Below, piece by piece: positions 16,872-29,113 of a stretch of DNA of 64,000 nt. Within the stretch, counting starts at the first letter, position 1. Every line of letters starts with the position of its first letter. Origin of the DNA: Pseudoxanthomonas suwonensis (GTDB taxonomy: Bacteria; Pseudomonadota; Gammaproteobacteria; Xanthomonadales; Xanthomonadaceae); assembly GCF_000972865.1 (NCBI RefSeq), contig NZ_CP011144.1, positions 930,001 through 994,000 on the forward strand, read 5' to 3'. The notes under the pieces were generated by a model. The model was not told the DNA's origin, searched no databases, and worked only from the letters and a program-made list of their open reading frames with translations. A program made the translations under genes and the position numbers.

Positions 16872-18737
16872 TCAGGCCCGCTTCTCGACCCGCATCACCT
16901 TCGGGGTCAGGAAGATCAGCAGCTCGGCCTTCTCCTTGCTGCGGCTCTTCTTCTTGAACAGCGCGCCGAGGAACGGCACGTCGCCCAGGAACGGCACCTT
17001 GGACACGCTGTTGGCGTCGGTGAACTCGTACACACCGCCGATCACCACGGTCTGGCCGTCGTCGACCAGCACCGCGGTATTGATCTCGCGGGTGGCGATC
17101 TCCGGGACCTGGCCGATGCTGGTGTCGATGTAGCGCAGCACCTCGTCCTTGGTGACGTGGACGGCCATGAATACACGGTCGTCACTGGTGATCGTCGGGG
17201 TGACCTTCAGCTCCAGGACGACGTCCTTGAACTGCACGTTCGGGGTGACCGCGCCCGTGGTGCCACCACCGGTCAGGGTCACGTAACCGACCTCGCGGCC
17301 CTGGCGGATGACCGCTTCGCGCTGGTTGGAGGTGACCACGCGCGGATTGGACAGCACCTCGCCGCGGCCTTCCTGCTGCAGGGCGGACAGCTCGATGTCG
17401 ATTGCGAAGTTGGCGCCCAGCAGGGTGTAGGCCAGCGCGCCGACATTGACGCCGTTGGCGGTGGTCGCCGGCAGGTTGAAATTCAGGCCGCCCGGGATCT
17501 CGTACTCGTTGTTCTCGATGATGTTGGTGTTGTTCTCGAGCGAGCCGCTGATCACCCGGTAGTTGTTGCCGATCTCGCGACCCTGGATGCCGAAGCGCGC
17601 GCCCAGATCGCGGGCGAAGCTGTCGGTGGCGATGACAATGCGGCTCTCGATCAGCACCTGGTCGACCGGGCGATCGATCACGTTGATCAGTTCGCGCATC
17701 TGCGCGACCTTCTTCGGAATGTCGCTGATCATCAGGGTGTTGGTGCGCTCGTCGGCAACGATACGACCACGCTGCGTGAGGAAGCCGTTCTCCTGCTCAC
17801 CGCCACCACCGCCGCCGCCGCCCTGGCCACCGATGCCCCTGGCCTCGGTCAGTGCCTTGAAGATGGCCGCGGCGCTGTGGTAGTTCACCTGGATGTAGTC
17901 GGTAATCAGGTCGACGCGGTTCTCCAGGTCGATGCGCGCGTCTTCCCTGGCCTTCTCGAACGCGGCCAGTTCCGGCTGCGGCGCGACCCAGATCACGCTG
18001 CCATCGCGACGCTTGTCCAGGCCCTTGGCGCGCAGGACGATGTCCATCGCCTGGTCCCAGGGCACGTTGACCAGGCGCAGGGTCACGTTGCCCTGCACCG
18101 TGTCCGAGGCGACGATGTTCAGGTTGGACTCTTCGGCGATCAGCTGCAGGACCGTGCGCACCGGCACGTCCTGGAAGTTGAAGGTCACCGGGCGCCCGGA
18201 ATAGCCCTGCTTGCCGGCCTGTGCCTGGGCGCGGGCGACGGTCCCGGCGTTGACCGCACCGAGGGCCGCGGTCGCGCGCGGCGAGATCTCGACCACGTAT
18301 TCGTTGCCGGTCTGGTAGGCCAGCGACTCGTAGGCGCCGCGGGTGCTCAGCACCAGCTGGGTGCCGCCGGCATACGGCTTGGCGTCGATGCGCTGCACCG
18401 GCGTGGCGAAGTCGACCACGTTGAGCGAACGCTGCAGCTCGGCCGGCAGGGTGGCGTTGGCCACGTCCACCACCACGCTGCCGTCCTGGTTGCGCAGGTC
18501 GGGGGCCACGCCCTCGCCCTCGAAGCGCAGGACCAGCCGGCCCGCGCCGCCGTCACCGCGCTTGAAGTCGACATGCGACAGCTTCGACTGGGCGGTCGCT
18601 GCGGACTGCGTTCCGGGCGGTGCCGCGCTCGCGGCAAGGCAAGGCATGGTCAGGGCCAGCGCGAGCCCCAGGCCGCAGGCCCGGATGATCGCCGGGCGCC
18701 GCTGGGTGCGCAGGCTCTGGGCATTGGAAAAGGTCAT
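16872..18737 (-). CDS. pilQ: type IV pilus secretin PilQ
   Basis: 621 residues with a signal peptide (ALALTMPCLAASAA region, about residues 25-40). In order: an AMIN domain (about 50-150), the STN/N0 domain (NFQDVPVRTVLQLIAEESNLNIV), an N1 domain (FKALTEARGIGG) broken by a glycine-only loop near residue 300, and the secretin pore domain with LGARFGIQGREIGNNYR, VLSNPRVVTSNQREAVIRQG and VPFLGDVPFLGALFKKK. The protein forms the outer-membrane ring through which the pilus passes. It ends the operon and is followed by an intrinsic terminator; pilP lies 15 bases upstream. Confidence 0.96.
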   Translation of the reverse strand: MTFSNAQSLRTQRRPAIIRACGLGLALALTMPCLAASAAPPGTQSAATAQSKLSHVDFKRGDGGAGRLVLRFEGEGVAPDLRNQDGSVVVDVANATLPAELQRSLNVVDFATPVQRIDAKPYAGGTQLVLSTRGAYESLAYQTGNEYVVEISPRATAALGAVNAGTVARAQAQAGKQGYSGRPVTFNFQDVPVRTVLQLIAEESNLNIVASDTVQGNVTLRLVNVPWDQAMDIVLRAKGLDKRRDGSVIWVAPQPELAAFEKAREDARIDLENRVDLITDYIQVNYHSAAAIFKALTEARGIGGQGGGGGGGGEQENGFLTQRGRIVADERTNTLMISDIPKKVAQMRELINVIDRPVDQVLIESRIVIATDSFARDLGARFGIQGREIGNNYRVISGSLENNTNIIENNEYEIPGGLNFNLPATTANGVNVGALAYTLLGANFAIDIELSALQQEGRGEVLSNPRVVTSNQREAVIRQGREVGYVTLTGGGTTGAVTPNVQFKDVVLELKVTPTITSDDRVFMAVHVTKDEVLRYIDTSIGQVPEIATREINTAVLVDDGQTVVIGGVYEFTDANSVSKVPFLGDVPFLGALFKKKSRSKEKAELLIFLTPKVMRVEKRA

Positions 18738-18752
18738 CGTGCTATCCCCTAA

Positions 18753-19304
18753 TCATTGATCTTCGAGCGCGATGGAGGCCGGACGTTCCAGCCAACCGCC
18801 CGCACCATCGGGCACCAGTTCAACCAGTTCGATCCTGTCTTCCCGCACCGAGGTCACGCGACCGTCGCTCTGCCCCAGGTAGGCGCCGGGACGGATCCGG
18901 TGGGTGACGCGGTCCGGCGCCATCACCAGCGCGATCAGCCCGCTGCCGGTACCGATCGTGCCGACCATGTCCAGGCTGTCCAGCGGGTACTGCTCGAGCG
19001 GTTCCTTGCGCCGGTTGGGATCCGGGCGCAGGCCCGCGCCGCCGTCCGGGTTGTTCCAGGCGTCGCTGAACGGATCGCGCATGTCCTGGGCGGCGTATTC
19101 GAAGGTCTCGAACTGCTGCATCACCGGCAGCGGATCCAGCGGCGGCGCAGGACGCGCGCGCACATCCGCCACCCACTTCTCCAGGTTCGGCGCGTCGCCA
19201 GGCGTGCTGCTCACGCTGCGTCCGCACGCGCCCAGTGCCAGCACCAGGAACGATGCTGCGAGCCAGCGCACCGCGAGGGCGCTACGGTTCCGGTCCATGC
19301 TCAT
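18753..19304 (-). CDS. pilP: type IV pilus lipoprotein PilP
   Basis: 183 residues with a lipoprotein signal whose lipobox reads LALGAC (cysteine near residue 27). The mature part has the PilP features: the QFETFEYAAQDMRDPF start, PLEQYPLDSLDMVGTIG and the YLGQSDGRVTSVREDRIELVE beta-strand segment. PilP links the PilNO inner-membrane complex to the PilQ secretin. The start overlaps the pilO stop by four bases. Confidence 0.94.
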   Translation of the reverse strand: MSMDRNRSALAVRWLAASFLVLALGACGRSVSSTPGDAPNLEKWVADVRARPAPPLDPLPVMQQFETFEYAAQDMRDPFSDAWNNPDGGAGLRPDPNRRKEPLEQYPLDSLDMVGTIGTGSGLIALVMAPDRVTHRIRPGAYLGQSDGRVTSVREDRIELVELVPDGAGGWLERPASIALEDQ

Positions 19305-19969
19305 GCGCCGCCTCCCGTGCCCGCGCCACCTTGTGACGCCTTCTCCTGCTCGGCGATCTCCAGTTCGTCCAGATAACGGTAGGTCTTCACCGTACCGGAC
19401 AGTTCCAGCGCCCCGCCCCGGGTGATGGGCCCGCCGCCCTTCGGCTGCAGCTGGATGTCGTGCATGGTCAGGATCACCACGCGTGGCAGCGAGGCCACGC
19501 CGCTGACGAAGGCGCCGAACTGGTGGTAGTTGCCGACCATGCGCAGCGCGATCGGCTTCTCGGCGTAGAACTCCTTGGGCGTTTCCGGACCGGGCTGGAA
19601 CAGCTCGTTGGCCAGGCCGCTGGACAGCGCGGTCTGTGAGATGTCGATGATCAGGTCCGGCATCTCGGTCTTGCTGGGCAGCTGCCGCAACATCTGCTGC
19701 AGGACCTGCTCCATCTGCGCCAGCTGCTGGCGCAGCGGCTCGAGGTTGGCGGCCTTGCCCTGTTCGTCCTCGAACTGCCTGCGCAGCGTGGATTCCTGGC
19801 TCTCCAGCCCGCGCAGCTCATCGACCTTGCCGCGGATCGACAGCAGGTAGGCCATGATCAGGATGAACGCCGCCAGCAGCACGCAGAAGACGATCTTCGC
19901 CTGCTGCGGCCAGCCACCGATGTTGTTGAAGTCCAGGTCGCTGAGTTTGACTTTCTTCTTCTGGCTCAT
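19301..19969 (-). CDS. pilO: type IV pilus assembly protein PilO
   Basis: 222 residues: short cytoplasmic start (MSQKKKVKLSDLDFNNIGGWP), one transmembrane helix (about residues 26-45), a coiled-coil stretch (about 50-100) and a ferredoxin-like periplasmic domain (LMVGNYHQFGAFVSGVASLPRVV is partly visible as RMVGNYHQFGAFVSG). PilO pairs with PilN in the alignment complex. The stop overlaps pilP and the start overlaps pilN. Confidence 0.94.
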   Translation of the reverse strand: MSQKKKVKLSDLDFNNIGGWPQQAKIVFCVLLAAFILIMAYLLSIRGKVDELRGLESQESTLRRQFEDEQGKAANLEPLRQQLAQMEQVLQQMLRQLPSKTEMPDLIIDISQTALSSGLANELFQPGPETPKEFYAEKPIALRMVGNYHQFGAFVSGVASLPRVVILTMHDIQLQPKGGGPITRGGALELSGTVKTYRYLDELEIAEQEKASQGGAGTGGGA

Positions 19970-20741
19970 GACGCCGGCCTCCCCTCGGTCTGCTGCGCGG
20001 CCGGTTGCTGCTGTTCAGGCTGGGAAGGTGCAGGTTCGGCCGATTCCACCGCCGGCGTGGCAGCCGGGGCCCCCTCCGGCGCGGCCTGTTCCGGTACGGA
20101 AGCCGCTGCCGCTTCCGCCTCCGCTGCGGCAGGGTCGATCGCCGGCACCACGCCTTCCGCGGTGGCCGCGCTCGGATTGGCCAGCTGCACCTTCAGGCTG
20201 AAGGTATAGGGCAACACGCGGCTGGCGCTGGTCGGCGCGGGCGCGTTCCTGTCGCCCCTCTTGACCTCGATGATCGACAGGTCCGGCTTGGTCATCCAGC
20301 CCGACACTTCCAGGTTGCGCATGTAGGCGCTGACCCGGGCGTTGGATTGCGCGTTGCCCTGCAGGGTCAGCACGTCGCCTTCCTGCTTGATCGAGTTCAG
20401 GGTCACGCCATCGGGGATGGTGCGCACCAGCGAATCGAACAGGTGCACCATCTGCGAGCGGTTGGCCTGCAGTTCCTCGATCACCTTCTTGCGCGCCAGC
20501 AGTCGGTCCTTCTTGGCGTCGAGTTCCTTGATCTCCTCGTTCTGCAGCTTGACCTTGGCGATCTCGGTCTGCAGGAACGCGTTGCGCTCGTGCTGGCCAC
20601 TGATCTGCCGGTCGAAGTAGAACCAGACCAGGAAAGAAAGCAGCACGCCCGCGAGTGCGGCCAGGCCCAGCATCCCCTGGAACTCGCGCTGGCGCTGCTT
20701 GCGGCGTTCGGCGCGCCACGGCAGAAGATTGATCCGTGCCA

Positions 20742-20742
<1 letters not shown>
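19966..20742 (-). CDS. pilN: type IV pilus assembly protein PilN, with extended C-terminal tail
   Basis: 258 residues from ATG 20742 (MARINLLPWRAERR, the PilM-binding motif of PilN). A single transmembrane helix (about 24-44), a coiled coil (about 45-95) and the periplasmic fold follow. After about residue 190 comes a long tail made almost only of Ala, Pro, Glu and Gln, which the usual PilN of around 190-210 residues lacks; it is probably disordered in the periplasm. The start codon overlaps the pilM stop by one base. Confidence 0.93.
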
Positions 20743-21833
<1,091 letters not shown>

Positions 21834-21849
21834 CTACCTGTGCCCGCGC

Positions 21850-21879
21850 ATTAGATAACGGTTTTTTCAGGCTTGGCAA
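21850..21879 (-). promoter_or_regulatory. candidate sigma-70 promoter of pilMNOPQ
   Basis: On the minus strand TTGCCA (21874-21879) is followed after 18 bases by TCTAAT (21850-21855), or after 16 by TATCTA. It lies about 50 bases upstream of the preferred pilM start. Confidence 0.5.
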
Positions 21880-21978
21880 CACCCCCATGTGCAGGCTGGG
21901 ATGCCTGTCACGGGTGGCCTTGGCCTTCGCCCCCTTACTTGTCCCCCGGACACCCCCTGCCAATGTCCTTGGCTCATC

Positions 21979-21984
21979 TATACT
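21979..21984 (+). promoter_or_regulatory. candidate -10 box of mrcA
   Basis: TATACT lies 37 bases before the mrcA ATG. No good -35 box is seen at the expected distance, so this is a weak call. Confidence 0.3.
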
Positions 21985-22020
21985 CTGCGGCCGCGAAATC
22001 TGCAATCGGACCCCTCCTCG

Positions 22021-24486
22021 ATGCCCCGTCTCCGCCGCCTGCTGCGCTGGGCGCTGATCGCCTCCGCAGGCCTGGCCCTGCTCGCCGCCATCGGCCTGGG
22101 AACCCTCTACGTCGTGCTTTCCTCGCGCCTGCCGGAGGTCGAGTCGCTGCGCGAGGTCGAGCTGCAGGAGCCGCTGTACGTCTATACGGCCGACGGCCGG
22201 CTGATGGCCGTTTTCGGCGAGAACCGCCGTTACCCGGTCGCCATCGGGGAGGTCCCCGAGCGCCTGCGCCAGGCCTTCATCGCCATCGAGGACGCCCGTT
22301 TCTACGAGCACGGCGGGGTCGACTACAAGGGTGTGTCCCGGGCGATCTGGCTGCTGGCCACCACCGACGACAAGCGCGTCCCCGGCGGCTCGACCATCAC
22401 CCAGCAGGTCGCCCGCCAGTTCTTCCTGAGCTCCGAGTACAGCTACCAGCGCAAGCTGGCCGAGATGCTGCTGGCGATGAAGATGGAGCGGGCGCTGAGC
22501 AAGGACGAGATCCTGGCCCTGTACCTCAACAAGAGCTTCTTCGGCAACCGCGCCTATGGCGTGGCCGCCGCGGCCGAGTACTACTACGGCAAGAAGCTGG
22601 ACGAGCTGAGCCTGGACGAGATGGCCTCGCTGGCCGGCATCCCCAAGTTCCCATCCAGCGGCAACCCGATCAGCAACCCCGAGCGCGCCAAGATCCGCCG
22701 CGACTACATCCTCGACCGCATGGCCGAGCTGCGCTTCGTCAGCGCGGCCGAGGCCGCCGCGGCCAAGGCGGTGCCGATGCACGCCACTCCGCACGAGCCG
22801 CCGGTCGAGGTGTCCGCGCCGTACCTGGCCGAAATGGTCCGCCAGGAAATGATCGCCCGCTACGGGCCCGAGGCGGTCACCCGTGGCTACCACGTGACCA
22901 CCACCATCCTGTCGGAGCTGCAGGCGGCGGCGGACAAGGCAGTGCGCGACGGCCTGCACCTGTACGACCACCGCCACGGCTGGCACGGGGTAGAGCGCCA
23001 GGCCGAGGTGGCCGCCGACGCCGACGATGCCACCCTGGCCAAGGCCCTGGCCGGGACCTCGTCGCAGGGCCCGCTGCTGCCGGCGTTGGTCGCCGGTACC
23101 GCCGCCGACGGCAGCGCCCGGGTCGTGCTGGCCAACGGCGCCAGCGTCACCCTGCCCGCGGCCGCCTCGCGCTGGACCGGCAAGAGCCCGGCCGCCCTGC
23201 TCAAGCGCGGCGACGTGGTCCGGGTCCGGCGCGGCGAGAAGGAGGGCGAGTACCTGCTAGACCAGGTTCCGCGCGGCCAGGCCGCGCTGGTCTCGCTGGA
23301 CGCCGACAGCGGCGCGTTGCGCGCGCTGGTCGGCGGCTACAGCTTCGCCGGCAACATGTTCAACCGCGCCACCCAGGCGCGGCGCCAGCCCGGCTCCAGC
23401 TTCAAGCCCTTCATCTATGCGGCATCGTTCGAGAAGGGCTTCAACCCGGCCTCGATCGTGCTCGACGCCCCGGTCGTGTTCCGCGACCGCCGCGGCAACA
23501 CCTGGGCGCCGCAGAACGACGGCGGCGGCTTCCGCGGACCGATGCGACTGCGCGAGGCGCTGGTGCAATCGCGCAACCTGGTGTCGGTGCGCATGCTGGA
23601 CGCGATCGGGGTCAACTTCGCCCGCACCTACATTGCCCAGTTCGGCTTCGACGAGGCCGAGCTGCCGCCCAACCTGTCGATGTCGCTGGGCACCGCCTCG
23701 CTGACCCCGCTGTCGGTCGCCCGCGGCTACGCGGTGTTCGCCAACGGCGGCTCGCGGGTGGATCCCTGGTTCATCGACGAGGTGCGCGACCGCAGCGGCC
23801 AGGTGCTGTTCAAGGAGACCCCCGCGGTGGCGTGCCGCAGCTGCGGCGGCTTCGCCGGCTCCACGGGCACGGCGACCACTCCGCAGGTCGTGGACGGCTT
23901 CAACTTCGGCGCGCCGGCGCCCGCGCCGGCCGCAACCCCGGCAGCCTCCCCGGCGGAGACCACCACCGCCATCCTGCCGGCCGCGCCGGTCCCGGCCGGC
24001 AAGGTCGCGCCGCGCGCGATCGACGAGCGCACCGCCTACCAGCTGGTGTCGATGATGCGCGACGTGGTCCAGCGCGGCACCGGCACCGCGGCCAAGGTGC
24101 TCGGGCGCGAGGACGTCGGCGGCAAGACCGGCTCGACCAACGACCACCGCGACGCCTGGTTCTCCGGCTTCGGCGGCCCCCTGGCGACCACGGTCTGGGT
24201 CGGCCGCGACGACTTCCGCTCGCTGGGCTACCGCGAGTACGGCGGCCGCGCCGCGCTGCCGATCTGGATCGACTACATGCGGGTGGCGCTCGAGGGCCAG
24301 CCGATCGCGGCCAACGAGCCACCGGCCGGCATGGTCAAGGTCTACGTCGACGGCAGCGGCCGCATGTCCACCGAAGGCGGCGGCCTGGCCGAGTACGTGA
24401 AGGTCGAAGACCTGGACCGCATGCGCAACAACCTCGACTTCCTCGGCCCCGAGCAGGACGACGAGGGCGCGTTCGACATCTTCTGA
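22021..24486 (+). CDS. mrcA: penicillin-binding protein 1A (class A, transglycosylase/transpeptidase)
   Basis: 821 residues from ATG 22021 ([17 protein letters not shown]), a short cytoplasmic end and one membrane anchor; an in-frame ATG at 21889 is less likely. The glycosyltransferase-51 domain shows [16 protein letters not shown] with the catalytic Glu, [15 protein letters not shown] and [15 protein letters not shown]. An OB-like insert follows (about 330-415). The transpeptidase domain has QPGSSFKPF (SxxK serine), the SRN triad at [10 protein letters not shown], and GGKTGSTND (KTG). It polymerises and cross-links peptidoglycan. The divergent arrangement with pilM is common in Xanthomonas and Pseudomonas relatives. 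Confidence 0.95.
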   Translation: MPRLRRLLRWALIASAGLALLAAIGLGTLYVVLSSRLPEVESLREVELQEPLYVYTADGRLMAVFGENRRYPVAIGEVPERLRQAFIAIEDARFYEHGGVDYKGVSRAIWLLATTDDKRVPGGSTITQQVARQFFLSSEYSYQRKLAEMLLAMKMERALSKDEILALYLNKSFFGNRAYGVAAAAEYYYGKKLDELSLDEMASLAGIPKFPSSGNPISNPERAKIRRDYILDRMAELRFVSAAEAAAAKAVPMHATPHEPPVEVSAPYLAEMVRQEMIARYGPEAVTRGYHVTTTILSELQAAADKAVRDGLHLYDHRHGWHGVERQAEVAADADDATLAKALAGTSSQGPLLPALVAGTAADGSARVVLANGASVTLPAAASRWTGKSPAALLKRGDVVRVRRGEKEGEYLLDQVPRGQAALVSLDADSGALRALVGGYSFAGNMFNRATQARRQPGSSFKPFIYAASFEKGFNPASIVLDAPVVFRDRRGNTWAPQNDGGGFRGPMRLREALVQSRNLVSVRMLDAIGVNFARTYIAQFGFDEAELPPNLSMSLGTASLTPLSVARGYAVFANGGSRVDPWFIDEVRDRSGQVLFKETPAVACRSCGGFAGSTGTATTPQVVDGFNFGAPAPAPAATPAASPAETTTAILPAAPVPAGKVAPRAIDERTAYQLVSMMRDVVQRGTGTAAKVLGREDVGGKTGSTNDHRDAWFSGFGGPLATTVWVGRDDFRSLGYREYGGRAALPIWIDYMRVALEGQPIAANEPPAGMVKVYVDGSGRMSTEGGGLAEYVKVEDLDRMRNNLDFLGPEQDDEGAFDIF

Positions 24487-24575
24487 GCCCGGCCGTTTCC
24501 GGGCCCGGCGCGGGGTGATTGACCGCTCACGCCGATGCGCTACATTCGCTTCCGGGTCCACCCGGGAGTGCCGCC

Positions 24576-25223
24576 ATGCACCGCGCCCGCCAGCATGCCG
24601 AGACGCGGACCCGGGAGAGGCGGCGGCGCCTGGCCCATGAGGCCGCCCGGCTGATGGCCGAGGGCGGCATCCGCGACTTCCACCAGGCCAAGCTCAAGGC
24701 CGCCGCCCGCCTGGGCATCCACGACGACGCTTCGCTGCCGCGCAACCGCGAGATCGAGGAGGCGCTGCGCGAGTACCAGCGCCTGTTCCTGGGCGACAGC
24801 CAGTCGCGTGCGCTGCGGCAGCGGCGCGAGGCCGCGGCGCGGGCGCTGGAGTTCCTGGCCGGCTTCGAGCCGCGCCTGGTCGGGCCGGTGCTGGAAGGCA
24901 CCGCCGACGCCACCTCGCCGGTGCTGCTGCACGCCTACACCGACGACGCCGAGGCGGTGGCGCGCTTCCTCGACGGGCACGGCATCCCGGCCGAGTCGCG
25001 CACGCGCCAGCTGCGCCTGGACCGCGAGCGCCGGGCCGACCTGCCGGTATGGGTGTTCAGCGCCGAGGACCTGGCCTTCGACGTGACCGTGCTGCCGCTG
25101 CAGGCGCTGCGCCAGGCGCCGCTGTCGGCGGTGGACGAGCGGCCGATGCGCCGCGCCTCGCTGGCGCAGCTGCGGCAGCTGCTGGCCGAGGACGAGATCG
25201 CCGGCTACGAAGGCTCCTTGTAG
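24576..25223 (+). CDS. conserved protein of unknown function; stop codon lies in a REP element
   Basis: 215 residues from ATG 24576 (MHRARQHAETRTRERRRRLA). The N-terminal half is helical and very basic, with GGIRDFHQAKLKAAARLGI and PRNREIEEALREYQRLF; the second half (about 105-190) has a mixed strand-helix pattern beginning GPVLEGTADATSPVLLHAY that is reminiscent of a nucleotidyltransferase-like fold, but no catalytic motif can be confirmed. No signal peptide or membrane segment. I do not recognise a characterised family. The TAG stop (25221-25223) is the TAG of the REP arm TTGTAGGAGCC, so the repeat supplies the end of the gene. Confidence 0.75.
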   Translation: MHRARQHAETRTRERRRRLAHEAARLMAEGGIRDFHQAKLKAAARLGIHDDASLPRNREIEEALREYQRLFLGDSQSRALRQRREAAARALEFLAGFEPRLVGPVLEGTADATSPVLLHAYTDDAEAVARFLDGHGIPAESRTRQLRLDRERRADLPVWVFSAEDLAFDVTVLPLQALRQAPLSAVDERPMRRASLAQLRQLLAEDEIAGYEGSL

Positions 25224-25316
25224 GAGCCGACTTCAGTCGGCGACACGGGCGTCGGAAACATGGGGACGACGCCTGTGCCGACGGCGTCGTGTCGCCGGCT
25301 GAAGCCAGCTCCTACA
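25219..25316. repeat. REP-type palindrome, copy 2
   Basis: Arms TGTAGGAGCCGACTTCAGTC-like and the complementary CTGAAGCCAGCTCCTACA end, with the GGGCGTCGG centre. It overlaps the stop codon of the preceding gene. Confidence 0.85.
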
Positions 25317-25357
25317 GAACAGCAACGGCACCACGCCCGCGGCTTTCACGCCTTGCT

Positions 25358-25453
25358 TGCAGGAGCCGACGGCAGTCGGCGACGCGGTGCCGGAAACATG
25401 GGGACGTCGCGCCGTGCAGGCAGCGCCCTGTCGCCGCAAGGCCGGTTCCTGCA
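25358..25453. repeat. REP-type palindrome, copy 3
   Basis: A more diverged copy (TGCAGGAGCCGACGG start, GCCGGTTCCTGCA end), 41 bases after copy 2 in the same orientation, forming a REP pair. Confidence 0.75.
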
Positions 25454-25472
25454 AGGGAAGTGGACGGGCACC

Positions 25473-25508
25473 AAAAAAGGAAACGCCCCGCGCAGGCGGG
25501 GCGTTTCC
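25473..25508 (-). terminator. intrinsic terminator of gltA
   Basis: Thirteen-base perfect stem (25479-25491 with 25496-25508) and a GCAG loop. On the minus strand the stem is followed by six T residues (25473-25478). It lies 25 bases past the gltA stop. Confidence 0.9.
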
Positions 25509-25533
25509 TTCGTATCGGCAGCGGTACCGCGCC

Positions 25534-26823
<1,290 letters not shown>

Positions 26824-26919
26824 GGTGTGCGCTCCTCTGTGGGGTAGGCGTCGCACGTCGCGCGGTTGCGCTCGATGCGGTTGCGAGGGAGTCCGCGGCC
26901 GTGGCCGCGAAGCCCCGGA

Positions 26920-26928
26920 ATTATCGCA
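26920..26928 (-). promoter_or_regulatory. candidate extended -10 promoter of gltA
   Basis: TGCGATAAT on the minus strand, about 97 bases upstream of the GTG start. The -35 position is poor, which fits an extended -10 promoter. Confidence 0.45.
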
Positions 26929-27075
26929 TACCCCACCGTCCAGAATCCCTCGGACAGAAGTCGTAGTGCCGTGCGAGCGCCGCGCACGACGAAATGGCCG
27001 CGCAAAGCGCGGCCGGCGTGCACGACAGAACAACCGCGGATTCGCGGTCAACGCGCATGACAGAACGGCACAGAA

Positions 27076-27101
27076 GAACGGCCGCGCAAGCGCGGCCGTT
27101 C
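27076..27101 (-). terminator. hairpin downstream of rpmE
   Basis: Perfect 12-base stem (GAACGGCCGCGC and its complement) around a two-base AA loop, 47 bases past the rpmE stop. The T-run after it on the minus strand is weak (TTCT). Confidence 0.55.
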
Positions 27102-27148
27102 CGGCGTCTTCGCTGCGCCGCCCGCGAGGACGGCGTATCAGGCGAGGC

Positions 27149-27397
27149 TCAGCGCGCGTAGCGGCGCTGGAACTTGTCGATGCGGCCGCTGGTGTCCATG
27201 ACCTTGTGCTTGCCCGTGTAGAACGGGTGCGAGGCCGAGGAGATTTCGATCTTCACCAGCGGGTATTCGTTGCCGTCTTCCCACTTCACGGTTTCCTTGC
27301 TGCCGCCGGCCATGGTCGAACGGGTCAGGAACTTGAAATCGGAGGTGACGTCGTGGAAGACGACTTCGCGGTAATCGGGATGGATGCCGGCCTTCAT
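27149..27397 (-). CDS. rpmE2: 50S ribosomal protein L31, type B
   Basis: 82 residues from ATG 27397 ([16 protein letters not shown]). The sequence has the type B pattern ([31 protein letters not shown]) and lacks the four zinc-binding cysteines of type A L31. Type B paralogues usually replace the zinc form when zinc is short; no Zur box could be confirmed upstream. The gene is a single unit with a strong promoter immediately upstream. Confidence 0.95.
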   Translation of the reverse strand: MKAGIHPDYREVVFHDVTSDFKFLTRSTMAGGSKETVKWEDGNEYPLVKIEISSASHPFYTGKHKVMDTSGRIDKFQRRYAR

Positions 27398-27435
27398 GGC
27401 GCACACCGTAAGTAGTTGACGGAACAGAGCCCGGC

Positions 27436-27464
27436 ATTCTAGCCGCCGCCCCATCCCGGCGCAA
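27436..27464 (-). promoter_or_regulatory. sigma-70 promoter of rpmE2
   Basis: On the minus strand TTGCGC (27459-27464), a 17-base spacer and TAGAAT (27436-27441), 39 bases before the start codon. Spacing is ideal. Confidence 0.65.
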
Positions 27465-27483
27465 GGCCGGGGACCTGGCCCGG

Positions 27484-28425
27484 TCAGGCAGCGGCCAGCG
27501 CCGCCTGGACCCGGGCCTCGAACCGGGCCTGGTCATAGCGCAACAGGATCCGGGCGTTGTCGGCGGCCCCGGTCTGCCGGTTCCAGTCCACGGCGGTCAG
27601 GCCCCGCGCCAGCCGTCCCTCCGTCTCCACCGCCAGCGGCCGCTCGGCCAGTTCCAGCGCCCCCTCCGGCTCCAGCGCCCAGGCCATGGCCAGGGCATCG
27701 GCCGAATGCCACAGCTCGCCGCGGCGGTCCTCCGACCACAGCCGGGTCTGCCGGGAGATGGCCTCGTAGAACCGGGCCCGCGGCGAATCCGCCGCCAGCC
27801 ACTCCTCGGCCTGGCGATGGTGGAGGCCGTGGGCGAGGGTCGCCTCCCAGTCGGCCAGGTCGTACTTCGGGAAGCCGGACAGGACCACGTGGGCCGCCTC
27901 CGGGTCGAAGCCGACGTTGAACTCGGCCACCGGGGTGATGTTGCCGTGGGCGGTGACCGCTCCGCCCATCACCACCAGCCGGGCCACCCGCTGCGGCAGG
28001 GTCGGGTCCAGGCGCAGGGCCAGGGCCAGGTTGGTCAGCGGCCCGAGCGCGACCAGCAGCAGGCGGCCGGCGTGCTCGTGCGACAGGCGCAGGATCGCCA
28101 GCGCGGCATGCTCGTCGGCGGCCGCGCCGGCCGGATCCGGGTAGCCGATGTCGCCGAAGCCGTCGCGACCGTGCACGTGCGCAGCGTCCTCGCGCTGGAC
28201 GTGGACCAGCGGGCCGTCGCAACCCGGGAACACCGGCACGTCGGGCCGGGCGACCACCTCGCGCAGCTTCAGCGCGTTGCGCACGGTGTGGTCCAGGCCG
28301 ACGTTGCCGGCGGCGATGGTCAGTCCGACGACCTCGTGGGCCTCGGAGTGGAACGCCATCAGCAGCGCCAGCGCGTCGTCGACGCCGGGGTCGGTATCGA
28401 TCAGCAGCGGGATCTTCTCGCTCAT
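27484..28425 (-). CDS. inosine-uridine preferring nucleoside hydrolase
   Basis: 313 residues. The N-terminal calcium-binding signature [16 protein letters not shown] is intact, and [41 protein letters not shown] carry the rest of the substrate and metal sites. Family members split ribonucleosides into base and ribose for salvage. No transporter lies next to it, so substrate range is open. It is a single gene; the region upstream is the second composite repeat module. Confidence 0.93.
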   Translation of the reverse strand: MSEKIPLLIDTDPGVDDALALLMAFHSEAHEVVGLTIAAGNVGLDHTVRNALKLREVVARPDVPVFPGCDGPLVHVQREDAAHVHGRDGFGDIGYPDPAGAAADEHAALAILRLSHEHAGRLLLVALGPLTNLALALRLDPTLPQRVARLVVMGGAVTAHGNITPVAEFNVGFDPEAAHVVLSGFPKYDLADWEATLAHGLHHRQAEEWLAADSPRARFYEAISRQTRLWSEDRRGELWHSADALAMAWALEPEGALELAERPLAVETEGRLARGLTAVDWNRQTGAADNARILLRYDQARFEARVQAALAAA

Positions 28426-28553
28426 GCCTCACTCGCTCTCGAACGGCCGGCCAGTGTCGCCATTCCGGGCCTGTACGGCAAACGGTGGCGGGGTGTCGGC
28501 TTCGGAGGAACTGACCGTTGCGGTTTGAAGCGAAAAGCATCGGCTTCGGACGG

Positions 28554-28667
28554 GGCCGCCGTGCCCAGGGGGTCTGGCGCATCGCTCCGCTCCGGCGTCC
28601 TGCCTCCGAGTCGCGAACGCAGCACATCCCTGTGCTGCTTGCGCCAGACCCCCTGGGCACGACGGCC
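28554..28667. repeat. 114-bp long-arm hairpin, copy 3
   Basis: Arms 28554-28581 and 28640-28667 pair over 28 bases with one mismatch. Loop 58 bases, almost the same as copy 1 at 2088. Confidence 0.85.
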
Positions 28668-28757
28668 TCGGGAACTTTGAGGATGTGGCTTCGATCGGAA
28701 GAGCAACGGCAAAGGCAAAAGCACTCCTCCCAGGCCCACCCAGACGGCACTGCCTTC

Positions 28758-28851
28758 TGTAGGAGCGGGCATGACCGCGACACGGGCGTCGGAATCACGA
28801 GGGCGTCGCCTGGGCCGACGGCGTCGCGTCGCGGTCATGCCCGCTCCTACA
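28758..28851. repeat. REP-type palindrome, copy 4
   Basis: Nearly the same as the copy at 7829 over its 94 bases, with the same GGGCATGACCGCGAC arm. Confidence 0.85.
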
Positions 28852-28919
28852 AAAGCCCAGGCTTGCGGCTGTCGGCTGCGAACGGAGCCACGACGCCAAA
28901 GCTCCCGGAGACGTGGCGG

Positions 28920-29008
28920 GCCGGGAGTATTGCGGCAGCGGCCAGGGATGGCCGCGTCGGCGAGTCGGCACACGGATGTGCCGCCGAGACGACCGCAATA
29001 CTCCCGGC
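28920..29008. repeat. 89-bp triple hairpin, copy 2
   Basis: Same outer arms as the copy at 7991 and the same length. The inner hairpins (around 28938-28955 and 28966-28983) carry a few substitutions. Confidence 0.85.
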
Positions 29009-29050
29009 CTGCCGCGGCTCAGCACGAAGCCAACCACATCCGGCGCTTTG

Positions 29051-29113
29051 GCGGTTGCAGTTGCAGTTGCGGTTGCGGTTGCGGTTGCGGTTGCGGTTGC
29101 CGTTGCCGTTGCC
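29051..29113. repeat. degenerate GCGGTT hexanucleotide array
   Basis: About ten and a half units; the central five are perfect GCGGTT, the outer ones read GCAGTT or GCCGTT. Same position in the module as the perfect array at 8126-8191. Confidence 0.9.

Larger units (their letters stand above)
26824..27148. other. gltA upstream region with small hairpins
   Basis: 325 bases with no gene. It holds a TGCGATAAT extended -10 on the minus strand (26920-26928), a GGCCGCGC/GCGCGGCC hairpin at 26993-27011 and the rpmE-proximal hairpin at 27076-27101. Confidence 0.6.
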
